The notes below the pieces were generated by a model. It searched no databases. It was not told the DNA's origin and saw only the letters and a program-made list of their open reading frames with translations. DNA of 13,046 nt from assembly GCA_037442505.1 (NCBI GenBank), contig JBBIPZ010000019.1:1-13046 (forward strand), written 5' to 3'. This DNA is from JBBIPZ01 sp037442505 [NCBI: Deltaproteobacteria bacterium] (GTDB taxonomy: Bacteria; CALINM01). This document shows, one piece after another, positions 1 to 6,236 of this stretch. Position 1 is the first letter of the stretch, and every line of letters starts with the position of its first letter. Made by a program: the position numbers and the translations under genes.

Positions 1-146
1 CGATCTTTGATAAACTCTATGTCTCTTTGTGCCTGTTTTTGGGAAATTTCGAAGTAATCTGCAAGGGTTTTAGCATTGGGAAAGCAGCCTTTTTTGATCA
101 TGTTATGAAACCAGTGGTATCTTTCGTATGCTAACTTTTTGCTCAT
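1..146 (-). CDS. WYL-family transcription regulator, N-terminal part only
   Basis: This is a partial gene. The minus-strand frame starts at ATG 146-144, stays open to the window edge and gives 48 residues, beginning MSKKLAYERYHWFHNMIKK. The stretch LADYFEISQKQAQRDIEFIKD (split here as LADYFEIS and QKQAQRDIEFIKD) is the recognition part of an HTH_11/DeoR-like winged helix. That domain is typical of the N-terminus of YafY/WYL-domain regulators of about 300 residues. The ligand-sensing WYL domain would lie outside the window, so its presence is inferred. There is no Shine-Dalgarno sequence before the ATG, and a TTGCTT-17-TAAACT promoter ends only about 10 bases upstream, so the mRNA may be leaderless. 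A downstream start would cut into the helix-turn-helix. The target is unknown. Confidence 0.7.
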   Translation of the reverse strand, partial: MSKKLAYERYHWFHNMIKKGCFPNAKTLADYFEISQKQAQRDIEFIKD

Positions 147-155
147 TTTCAACAA

Positions 156-184
156 AGTTTAGCAAGATATCTTAAAAAAAGCAA
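156..184 (-). promoter_or_regulatory. Putative promoter of the WYL regulator
   Basis: Read on the minus strand, a -35-like TTGCTT (184-179) is followed after 17 bases by TAAACT (161-156). Transcription would be expected to begin near 148-150, almost at the ATG (146). The call rests on motif match and spacing only; the DNA is very AT-rich, so chance matches are possible. Confidence 0.4.
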
Positions 185-197
185 ATTTAAAAAGAAC

Positions 198-231
198 CAC
201 TTTTAAATAGATGCTATTTATTTGATAAGTG
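198..231. repeat. AT-rich imperfect inverted repeat between the two minus-strand genes
   Basis: A perfect 7-bp inverted repeat, TAAATAG / CTATTTA (204-210 and 214-220) around ATG, is flanked by an outer CACTT / AAGTG pair (198-202 and 227-231). It lies downstream of the 55-aa gene and upstream of the WYL gene. No T-run follows it in the minus direction, so it is not a convincing terminator. It could be an operator, a weak RNA hairpin or chance. Nothing else is visible in 147-257 apart from the promoter motif. Confidence 0.3.
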
Positions 232-257
232 CGTGAAAACAGGAGTTTAATGATATG

Positions 258-425
258 CTACATACTGCTGCCATCTTCTCTGTTTTCGCCGCTTTTGTAA
301 TCTTTTCTCTTTAGTTCAAGATAACATGGTCCGCAGACAGATAACTGTTTGCCTTCATCACTAAAGTATTTAAAATCAGCCTCGTTTTCTTGAATCGTCT
401 TTCCACAAATGTCACATTGTTTCAT
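258..425 (-). CDS. Small zinc-ribbon-like protein, 55 aa
   Basis: This short complete gene runs from ATG 425-423 to TAG 260-258. A strong AGGAGG Shine-Dalgarno (437-432) lies 8 bases before the ATG, which makes translation likely despite the small size. The protein has CDIC at residues 4-7 and CGPC at 31-34, a spacing seen in zinc-ribbon and treble-clef knuckles. The second pair is followed by a lysine-rich helix-like stretch (YLELKRKDYK), and the tail is polar with no hydrophobic segment. I infer a cytoplasmic zinc-binding protein, but the partner and role are unknown and no named family is recognised. It is divergent from the aminotransferase operon and shares its 89-bp upstream region. Confidence 0.75.
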   Translation of the reverse strand: MKQCDICGKTIQENEADFKYFSDEGKQLSVCGPCYLELKRKDYKSGENREDGSSM

Positions 426-470
426 AACTTATGCCTCCTTGATTTAATTCAATACACTTTTTTACATTTA

Positions 471-487
471 AATTGTATAATACAAAT
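471..487 (+). promoter_or_regulatory. Putative -10 box and overlapping inverted repeat ahead of the aminotransferase operon
   Basis: A consensus TATAAT lies at 476-481, 33 bases before the ATG at 515. No good -35 box sits 16-18 bases upstream; the best-spaced hexamer at 453-458 (TACACT) is poor, so an activator may help. The -10 box lies inside the inverted repeat TTGTAT-A-ATACAA (473-478 and 480-485), which could be a repressor site. The rest of 426-514 holds the Shine-Dalgarno sequences of the two divergent genes. Confidence 0.5.
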
Positions 488-514
488 TGAAAAAAACAAA
501 CAGGAGAGAGTGAA

Positions 515-1654
515 ATGCAAGTACCACTTTTAGATCTAAAAAGTCAGTACAGTAAAATTAAAGGTGAAATTGAACCTTTACTTTTGAGCATATGTGAAGA
601 ACAGAGATTTATTTTGGGTAAAGAGCTGGCAGATTTTGAACAAACAGTTGCAAAATATGTAAATGCAGAACAGGCGGTGGGCGTTTCTTCTGGTACTGAT
701 GCTATTCTTGTATCACTTATGGCTCTTGGTGTAAAACCCAATGATAAGATTGCGACTACTACATTTAGTTTTTTTGCAACGGCTGGGTGTATTGCAAGGT
801 TGGGTGCAATTCCTGTTTTTGTAGATATTGATGAACAAACATTTAATATGGATATGTCCAAACTTGAAGATGTCTTAAAGAAAAATGATATTAAAGTGGT
901 TGTTCCCGTCCATCTTTTTGGTCAGCTCTGTGATATGGAACCATTGATGAAGTTAAAAGAAGTTTACAATTTTTATATTGTTGAAGATGCTGCTCAATCT
1001 ATTGGTGCACAGTATAAAGATGGAAGACAGGCGGGTAATTTTGGTGAATATGGATGTTTTTCCTTTTTCCCAAGCAAAAATTTAGGCTGTTTTGGCGATG
1101 GAGGTCTGGTCGCTTCAACTAAAGCGGAACTTGCAGAAAAGGTTAAGATTTTAAGAAACCATGGTGGTAAAATTAAGTATTATCACGATTTTGTTGGTGG
1201 AAACTTTCGTCTGGACAATTTACAGGCAGTCGTTTTGAGTGTGAAGTTAAGGTATCTTGACGAGTGGCATAAAGCAAGACAGATTAATGCAGAAAGATAC
1301 GAAAAACTTTTTAAAGAAAAAGGATTACTTGAGTTTGTTACTTTGCCAAAGGCGGTTTATAAATCTTCTGGTGTTAAAAACTATCATATTTATAATCAGT
1401 TTGTTATTAGGGCAAAAGATCGTGATGCTTTAAAGGCGTTTCTTCAAGAAAATGGAGTGGGTTGTGAGGTTTATTATCCTCTCTGTTTTCATCAGCAGAA
1501 ATGTTTTTCGTATTTGGGCTATAAACAAGGGGATTTTCCTGTTGCTGAGAAGGCTGCTCAAGAGGTGCTTGCAATTCCAGTTTATCCTGAATTGACTGAG
1601 GAACAGCAAGAATATGTTGTTTCTGTTATAGAGAAGTTTTATTTGAAAAGATGA
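515..1654 (+). CDS. DegT/DnrJ/EryC1/StrS-family PLP-dependent sugar aminotransferase
   Basis: This 379-aa fold-type I aminotransferase belongs to the family that converts keto-sugar nucleotides to amino-sugar nucleotides, usually with glutamate as amino donor. Such sugars go into LPS, O-antigen or other surface glycans. Visible family marks are the start PLLDLKSQY, SSGTDA (59-63, phosphate binding), VEDAAQS (156-162, Asp158 facing the PLP ring nitrogen) and FFPSKNLG (184-191) with Lys188 as the Schiff-base lysine. The length is normal. The ATG has a good AGGAGAG upstream (502-508). The stop overlaps the waaC start in ATGA, so the two are translationally coupled, which supports a surface-polysaccharide role. 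Family membership is secure; the exact sugar (for example a WbpE-like substrate) cannot be read from sequence. Confidence 0.9.
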   Translation: MQVPLLDLKSQYSKIKGEIEPLLLSICEEQRFILGKELADFEQTVAKYVNAEQAVGVSSGTDAILVSLMALGVKPNDKIATTTFSFFATAGCIARLGAIPVFVDIDEQTFNMDMSKLEDVLKKNDIKVVVPVHLFGQLCDMEPLMKLKEVYNFYIVEDAAQSIGAQYKDGRQAGNFGEYGCFSFFPSKNLGCFGDGGLVASTKAELAEKVKILRNHGGKIKYYHDFVGGNFRLDNLQAVVLSVKLRYLDEWHKARQINAERYEKLFKEKGLLEFVTLPKAVYKSSGVKNYHIYNQFVIRAKDRDALKAFLQENGVGCEVYYPLCFHQQKCFSYLGYKQGDFPVAEKAAQEVLAIPVYPELTEEQQEYVVSVIEKFYLKR

Positions 1655-2661
1655 AGCTTCTAATAGTTAAAATGAGTTCTTTAGGGGATGTGATACACAC
1701 AATTCCCCTCGCAAAGATTTTAAAAGAACGGTTTAAAGAAGATATTGTCATTGATTGGGTGGTTAATAGAGAATACATAAGCTTAATCAATAACAATGGA
1801 ATAGTGCGAAACGCAATTCCTTTTGACAGAAAGGAATGGATTTCTTTTTCAGGTTTTTTTAAGACATTTTCTGAGATAAAGGCATTTTCTAAGCAATTAA
1901 AACAAGAGCATTATGACATTGTTTTTGATGTGCAGGGACTATTAAAAAGTGCACTTGTTGTGGCAATGGCACACGGCAGGATAAGCGTTGGCTTTAGCGA
2001 TGCACGGGAAGGTGCAACTTTTTTTTACAACAAAAAGATAATTGTAAAAAAAGTAATGCATGCCGTTGAGAAAAATCTTCTTTTTCTTGATTTTTTTAAA
2101 ATAAGCTGGAATAAGGAAGATATTGATTTTCCTATTTATGTATCGGATGAAGATAAATCTTATACGGATTCTTTGTTGAGAGATTATAAAATTAGCAAGG
2201 ACTATGCTGTTTTTTGTCCGTTTTCACGTTGGAATACCAAAATGTGGGAAGAGCAAAGGTTTCATAAATTAGCTGAAATGATAAATGGTTTAGGAATAGA
2301 CGTTGTCTGGACGGGAAGCAAAAACGAAAAACTTGTATCTCAGGTCAAAAACGACTTTACCGGAAAGCTTAATTTAAATCAGCTTTATTATTTGTTTAAG
2401 CAATCTCGTTTTGTTGTTACTTGCGATTCGGGTGCAATGCATTTAGCGTCAGCTGCTAAAGCGAACATTCTGGCTATATTTGGCCCTACTTCACCTTTGA
2501 AGACAGGTCCATATAGTGTAAGTAATAAGGCTGTTGTTGTTCAAAGAGAAGATATTTCTTGTGTTCCATGTTTTGGAAAAAGTTGTGATAGGAAAAATAT
2601 ATGTCTCGACATAGCACCTGAAAAGGTTTTTGAAATAATACAAGAGAAGATTTTGTCATGA
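1651..2661 (+). CDS. waaC: Lipopolysaccharide heptosyltransferase I (glycosyltransferase family 9)
   Basis: This enzyme transfers L-glycero-D-manno-heptose from its ADP-sugar to the Kdo of LPS at the inner face of the inner membrane. The protein is 336 aa, normal for the family. The N-terminus has the MSSLGDVIHTIP motif with Asp13 at the position of the WaaC catalytic aspartate. DVQGLLKSALV and the AREG...FYN region near 118-127 are WaaC-like, as is MHAVEKN (146-152). In the C-terminal Rossmann domain, Lys197 (RWNTKMW) and CDSGAMHLA (258-266) form the nucleotide-sugar site. Four cysteines at 304, 307, 312 and 318 match the common family-9 tail pattern. The gene overlaps both neighbours by 4 bp (ATGA), so it lacks its own promoter. 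WaaC rather than WaaF is inferred from the N-terminal and mid-protein motifs. Confidence 0.87.
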   Translation: MKLLIVKMSSLGDVIHTIPLAKILKERFKEDIVIDWVVNREYISLINNNGIVRNAIPFDRKEWISFSGFFKTFSEIKAFSKQLKQEHYDIVFDVQGLLKSALVVAMAHGRISVGFSDAREGATFFYNKKIIVKKVMHAVEKNLLFLDFFKISWNKEDIDFPIYVSDEDKSYTDSLLRDYKISKDYAVFCPFSRWNTKMWEEQRFHKLAEMINGLGIDVVWTGSKNEKLVSQVKNDFTGKLNLNQLYYLFKQSRFVVTCDSGAMHLASAAKANILAIFGPTSPLKTGPYSVSNKAVVVQREDISCVPCFGKSCDRKNICLDIAPEKVFEIIQEKILS

Positions 2662-3974
2662 AACCTATTGTTGCAATTGTTGGAAGACCAAATGTTGGCA
2701 AGTCGAGCCTTTTTAATGCCATCGTTGGCAGAAAAAAAGCTCTGGTTGAGGATTTTCCTGGAGTAACCAGAGACAGAAATTATGCTGATGTAAATTATGA
2801 GGGCAAGGAATTTGTGATTGTAGATACCGGTGGCTTTTTTGTGCATGCAGATGAACCCATCTTAAAGGAGATAAAAAAACAGGTTGAAATTGCTATTGAT
2901 GAAGCTGACATAATAATTGCAACATTCGATGGAAAAGAAGGTCTTAATCCCCTTGATAAAGAGCTTGTTTCTTATTTAAGAAAGTTAGAAAAGCCCATTC
3001 TTTATGCAGTGAATAAGATTGATCATCCATCGCACGCACCAAAAATTAACGATTTTTATAGTTTAGGAGGCAGGTTGTATCCAGTATCTGCTGAGCATGG
3101 TCTGGGTGTTTACGATTTGCTTGATGAAGTAGTGGCTTTAATACCTGAATCTTCGAAAAGTGAAGAGAGAAAGCAGCCTGCGTATCAGGCTAAGGTAGTT
3201 GTTTTAGGCAAGCCTAATGTTGGTAAATCTTCGATAATTAACGCTATTTTGGGAATGGAAAGGGCAATTGTGAGTGAAGTTGCCGGCACAACTATAGATG
3301 CTATTGACAGTGAAGTGGATTATAATGGCAAGAAGTATTTGTTTATCGATACAGCAGGAATTCGTAGAAAAGCAAAAATTTCTTTAAGGTTAGAAAAATT
3401 TTCTGTACTTTCTGCATTAAGGTCTCTTGAACGGGCTGATGTTGCACTTTTAATCGTTGATGCAGAAGAGGGGGTTAAAGATCAGGAACAAAAAATCGCC
3501 CAGCTTATCAAAGAGCGGGGAAAAGGGCTTATTATTGTGGTTAATAAATGGGATAAGGTTGAGAAGGATGAAAAAACTGAGTCTTTTTATATTGCAATGC
3601 TTAAAAAAACTTTGCCATTTGTAGATTTTGCACCAGTTATATTCACTTCTGCCAAAACGGGCAAACGTATAAAAACAATTTTTACATTGATAGATAACGT
3701 TACTAAGTCTTTAAAAACAAGGGTTTCTACCGGCATTTTAAACCGAATTATAAGCGAACTACAAGAGAGAAATCCCCTGCCTGTTTACAAAGGCAAGAGA
3801 ATAAAGATTTATTACGGAACGCAACAGGATGTGTCACCGCCTTTCTTCGTTTTGTTTGCTAATTATCCTGAAGCGATACCGTCTTCGAGTATAAAGTATA
3901 TAGAAAACAGATTGAGGGAATACTACTCCTTTACTGGAGCACCTATAAACATTGTGTTTAGGAAAAAACGATAG
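2658..3974 (+). CDS. der: Ribosome-assembly GTPase Der (EngA)
   Basis: Der is an essential double GTPase that acts on 50S subunit maturation. This copy is 438 aa and complete. The first G domain has GRPNVGKSS (9-17), Thr37, DTGG (56-59) and NKID (119-122). The second has GKPNVGKSS (184-192), DTAG (231-234) and NKWD (296-299). A KH-like C-terminal domain follows from about 350 and ends in basic residues (FRKKR). One oddity is that the usual GTTRD switch I of the second domain reads GTTID here, with Ile213 in place of the arginine. The start overlaps the waaC stop by 4 bp, so der is the third gene of the LPS operon, an unusual but harmless pairing. No terminator is visible after it. Confidence 0.97.
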   Translation: MKPIVAIVGRPNVGKSSLFNAIVGRKKALVEDFPGVTRDRNYADVNYEGKEFVIVDTGGFFVHADEPILKEIKKQVEIAIDEADIIIATFDGKEGLNPLDKELVSYLRKLEKPILYAVNKIDHPSHAPKINDFYSLGGRLYPVSAEHGLGVYDLLDEVVALIPESSKSEERKQPAYQAKVVVLGKPNVGKSSIINAILGMERAIVSEVAGTTIDAIDSEVDYNGKKYLFIDTAGIRRKAKISLRLEKFSVLSALRSLERADVALLIVDAEEGVKDQEQKIAQLIKERGKGLIIVVNKWDKVEKDEKTESFYIAMLKKTLPFVDFAPVIFTSAKTGKRIKTIFTLIDNVTKSLKTRVSTGILNRIISELQERNPLPVYKGKRIKIYYGTQQDVSPPFFVLFANYPEAIPSSSIKYIENRLREYYSFTGAPINIVFRKKR

Positions 3975-3978
3975 TAAA

Positions 3979-4007
3979 TTGACATTATGCTTCAAAAATT
4001 ATAAAAT
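3979..4007 (+). promoter_or_regulatory. Sigma-70-type promoter of the prs operon
   Basis: A perfect TTGACA (3979-3984) is followed after 17 bases by TAAAAT (4002-4007). This is one of the best promoter matches in the window and lies just after the der stop. Transcription should start near 4014, giving a leader of about 30 bases before the prs ATG at 4046, with AAGGGG as ribosome binding site. Confidence 0.75.
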
Positions 4008-4014
4008 TTATAAT
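3998..4014. repeat. Perfect 17-bp palindrome over the prs -10 box
   Basis: ATTATAAA-A-TTTATAAT has 8-bp arms around one central base and covers the -10 hexamer and the likely transcription start. It is placed where a dimeric repressor would block the promoter. It is composed almost only of A and T, so chance is a real alternative. Confidence 0.45.
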
Positions 4015-4045
4015 CACTTCTAAAATCTGAAGGGGAAAAGAACAG

Positions 4046-4987
4046 ATGAACTCAAAGGCAATACTTATATCAGGTACAGCTAACAAAGAGCTTTCTGATA
4101 AAATTTCAGGATTTTTAGGGATTTCATTAACTCCAACAAAGATTAAGCGTTTTTCTGACGGAGAAACAATGGTTGAAATTGATGGGAATGTAAGAGGCAA
4201 GGATGTATTTTTGATTCAATCAACCTGCCCACCTGTCAATGATAATCTTATGGAGCTTCTTATTGTGATGGATGCGTTAAAAAGGGCATCGGCAAGCACG
4301 ATTACTTCTGTAATCCCTTATTATGGCTATGCAAGGCAGGATAGAAAGGTTGCTCCAAGGGCTCCGATATCTGCCAAGCTTGTGTCTGATTTGATTACAG
4401 TAGCAGGAGCAAGCAGGATTTTAACTGTTGACTTACACGCAGGTCAGATACAGGGATTTTTTAACATACCTGTAGATAATCTATATGCTATACCTGTGTT
4501 TATGAATTATTTAAAAAATTCCAACCTTTTGGAGCCCGTTGCTGTTTCTCCAGATGCTGGTGGTGTCGAACGTGCAAGGGCTTACGCGAAAAGATTAAAT
4601 GCGAGTCTTGCAATTATTGATAAAAGAAGAGAAAAGCCAAATCAATCGGAGGTTATGAACATCATTGGTGATGTAAAAGGTAAGACAGCTATCATTGTAG
4701 ATGACATGATAGATACGGCTGGCAGTCTATGTAATTCTGCAGTAGCCTTAAAAAATAATAATGCCTCAAGGATTATTGCATGTGCCACACATCCCGTTTT
4801 TTCTGGACAGGCTATTGAAAGAATAACTAACTCACCTTTAGATGAAGTGATTGTTACTGATACGATTCCTCTTTCAGAAGAAGCAAAAAAATGTTCCAAG
4901 ATAAAGGTGGTAACAATATCGGCTCTTATTGGTGAGGCGATAAAAAGGATTATTTCAGGGGATTCTCTCAGTGCATTATTTATATAG
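4046..4987 (+). CDS. prs: Ribose-phosphate pyrophosphokinase (PRPP synthetase)
   Basis: Prs makes PRPP from ribose 5-phosphate and ATP, feeding purine, pyrimidine, histidine, tryptophan and NAD synthesis in the cytosol. The protein is 313 aa, the standard class I length. Visible signatures are FSDGE (36-40), YARQDRK (95-101, ATP binding), the metal-binding DLHAGQIQGFF (129-139), the catalytic-loop KRR (193-195) and the PRPP loop VDDMIDTAGS (218-227). The N-terminus aligns with the family from its first residues, so the ATG at 4046 is likely right. It heads the operon prs-rplY-pth-ychF, a gene order shared by many bacteria, and has its own TTGACA promoter with a palindrome over the -10 box. 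Confidence 0.98.
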   Translation: MNSKAILISGTANKELSDKISGFLGISLTPTKIKRFSDGETMVEIDGNVRGKDVFLIQSTCPPVNDNLMELLIVMDALKRASASTITSVIPYYGYARQDRKVAPRAPISAKLVSDLITVAGASRILTVDLHAGQIQGFFNIPVDNLYAIPVFMNYLKNSNLLEPVAVSPDAGGVERARAYAKRLNASLAIIDKRREKPNQSEVMNIIGDVKGKTAIIVDDMIDTAGSLCNSAVALKNNNASRIIACATHPVFSGQAIERITNSPLDEVIVTDTIPLSEEAKKCSKIKVVTISALIGEAIKRIISGDSLSALFI

Positions 4988-4998
4988 GATGACTAAGG

Positions 4999-5024
4999 CT
5001 GTTTAAAATTTAATAAACAGGAGG
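4999..5024 (+). promoter_or_regulatory. Hairpin abutting the rplY ribosome binding site
   Basis: A perfect 7-bp inverted repeat, CTGTTTA (4999-5005) and TAAACAG (5014-5020), encloses an 8-base loop. Its 3' arm overlaps the first two bases of the AGGAGG Shine-Dalgarno (5019-5024), which is 5 bases from the rplY ATG. There is no T-run, so it is not a terminator. It could modulate translation or mark an mRNA processing point; that role is inference. Confidence 0.45.
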
Positions 5025-5029
5025 AGAAA

Positions 5030-5668
5030 ATGGAGAAGGAAAGTATTGCATTATTAACGAGAACTGAAAAAGGCAAAAATGCTGCAAAAAAGTTAATTAA
5101 GCAAGGGTTTGTGCCTGCCATCATTTATGGTCACAACTTACCAAATGTAATGGTAAAAGTTGCAGATAAAGAGATAAAGAAAATCATTAAAAATCATGGT
5201 AAGGCTGTTTATTACGTTGTAGAAGATGGAGATGTTTCTCTTAAAGGCAAGAAATTGATAGTAAAAGAGCTTTCTAAAGACTATCTTAGGGATAACATAA
5301 GACACATTGATTTTTATCAGATGTCTGACAAAGAGATGACAAAGGTAGCCGTTCCTGTTAAGTTAGTTGGTAAAGCTGAAGGACTTGTTCTGGGTGGTAT
5401 CCTTGAGTGGGAAAAACGAGAGATCGAAATCAAGGCTATGCCTGAAGACATTCCAGCATATATAGAGGTTGATGTAACAAAACTTACAATTGGCCACTCA
5501 ATACATCTTTCTGATATCAAATTGCCGCCGAACGTGCATTTGGCGGAGGATGGAAAAATCTCTGTTGTGACGATGCTTGCACCGAGACAGGAGGTTGAGC
5601 TAACGCCAGAAGAGAAAGAGGCTAAACTGCAGGCAAGCCTGGCAGCTGGAGAAAAGGAAACAGAATAA
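5030..5668 (+). CDS. rplY: Large-subunit ribosomal protein bL25, long Ctc/TL5 form
   Basis: bL25 binds 5S rRNA in the central protuberance of the 50S subunit. At 212 aa this is the long form. The N-terminal L25 domain (about 1-95, with GFVPAIIYGHN and HIDFYQM) is followed by the C-terminal beta domain of the CTC/TL5 type (about 100-185), here with VPVKLVGKAEGLVLGG and LPPNVHLAEDGKISVVT. The E. coli protein has only the first domain. The acidic, lysine- and glutamate-rich tail is typical of the long form. The ribosome binding site is very strong (AGGAGG) and preceded by a hairpin. It lies 42 bp after prs and 3 bp before pth, so it is an internal operon gene. Confidence 0.95.
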   Translation: MEKESIALLTRTEKGKNAAKKLIKQGFVPAIIYGHNLPNVMVKVADKEIKKIIKNHGKAVYYVVEDGDVSLKGKKLIVKELSKDYLRDNIRHIDFYQMSDKEMTKVAVPVKLVGKAEGLVLGGILEWEKREIEIKAMPEDIPAYIEVDVTKLTIGHSIHLSDIKLPPNVHLAEDGKISVVTMLAPRQEVELTPEEKEAKLQASLAAGEKETE

Positions 5669-5671
5669 CTG

Positions 5672-6232
5672 ATGATGTCTTTTGTGGTGGGGCTTGGAAA
5701 TCCCGGCCCTAAGTACGCTAAAACAAGACATAATGTTGGTTTTATGGTTGCAGATGCGTTCGCATCATCATTGAATCTTATTTTTAAGAAAAAGGACAAT
5801 TACGAAATAGCAGAGGGTGAGTTTGCAAGCTCACCCATTTTTATTTTTAAACCATTAACGTTTATGAATATGAGCGGGAAGGCTGTTAGCAGTTTTTTGA
5901 AATACCACAACTTTGCTGGTGAAAATATGTTTGTTGTTTATGATGATCTTGATATGGCAACTGGAAAACTCAGGCTAAAATGGAATGGTTCTGGTGGAGG
6001 ACATAAAGGTGTGCAGTCTATAATTGATGAGACACAGAGAAAGGATTTTTTTCATCTTAAAATTGGTATAGACAAACCTCCGTTAAAGGAACTTGTTAAC
6101 GAACATGTTTTATCAAAATTTACTCCAGAAGAATTTGAAATCATCAACAGTGCTATAAAAAAGGCTGTTTTATCCTTATCTACAGCTATAACTGAAGGCT
6201 CAGCAAAAGCAATGAATCTTTATAACGGTTGA
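5672..6232 (+). CDS. pth: Peptidyl-tRNA hydrolase
   Basis: Pth cleaves peptidyl-tRNA released from stalled ribosomes and recycles the tRNA. The protein is 186 aa, normal for bacteria. GLGNPG (7-12, Asn10), TRHNVGF (18-24, catalytic His20), FMNMSG (64-69, Asn66) and YDDLDM (90-95, Asp91) match the family active site. One difference is that the usual GHNG loop, where E. coli has Asn114, reads GHKG here. Two ATGs lie in tandem (5672 and 5675); either could be used, and GAAAAGG at 5651-5657 is a weak ribosome binding site. Only 3 bp separate it from rplY and 4 bp from ychF, so translation is probably coupled. Confidence 0.96.
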   Translation: MMSFVVGLGNPGPKYAKTRHNVGFMVADAFASSLNLIFKKKDNYEIAEGEFASSPIFIFKPLTFMNMSGKAVSSFLKYHNFAGENMFVVYDDLDMATGKLRLKWNGSGGGHKGVQSIIDETQRKDFFHLKIGIDKPPLKELVNEHVLSKFTPEEFEIINSAIKKAVLSLSTAITEGSAKAMNLYNG

Positions 6233-6236
6233 AATT

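Noticed and set aside
461-466. TTTACA as a -35 for TATAAT 476-481
   Set aside because: Only 9 bases separate them, too close for sigma-70 recognition.
4009-4014. TATAAT as the prs -10 box
   Set aside because: It is 24 bases from TTGACA, too far. TAAAAT at 4002-4007 has the exact 17-base spacing; TATAAT is the right arm of the palindrome.
5317-5799. Minus-strand 160-codon open frame
   Set aside because: It is antisense to rplY and pth, both certain genes, and has no ribosome binding site or recognisable motif.
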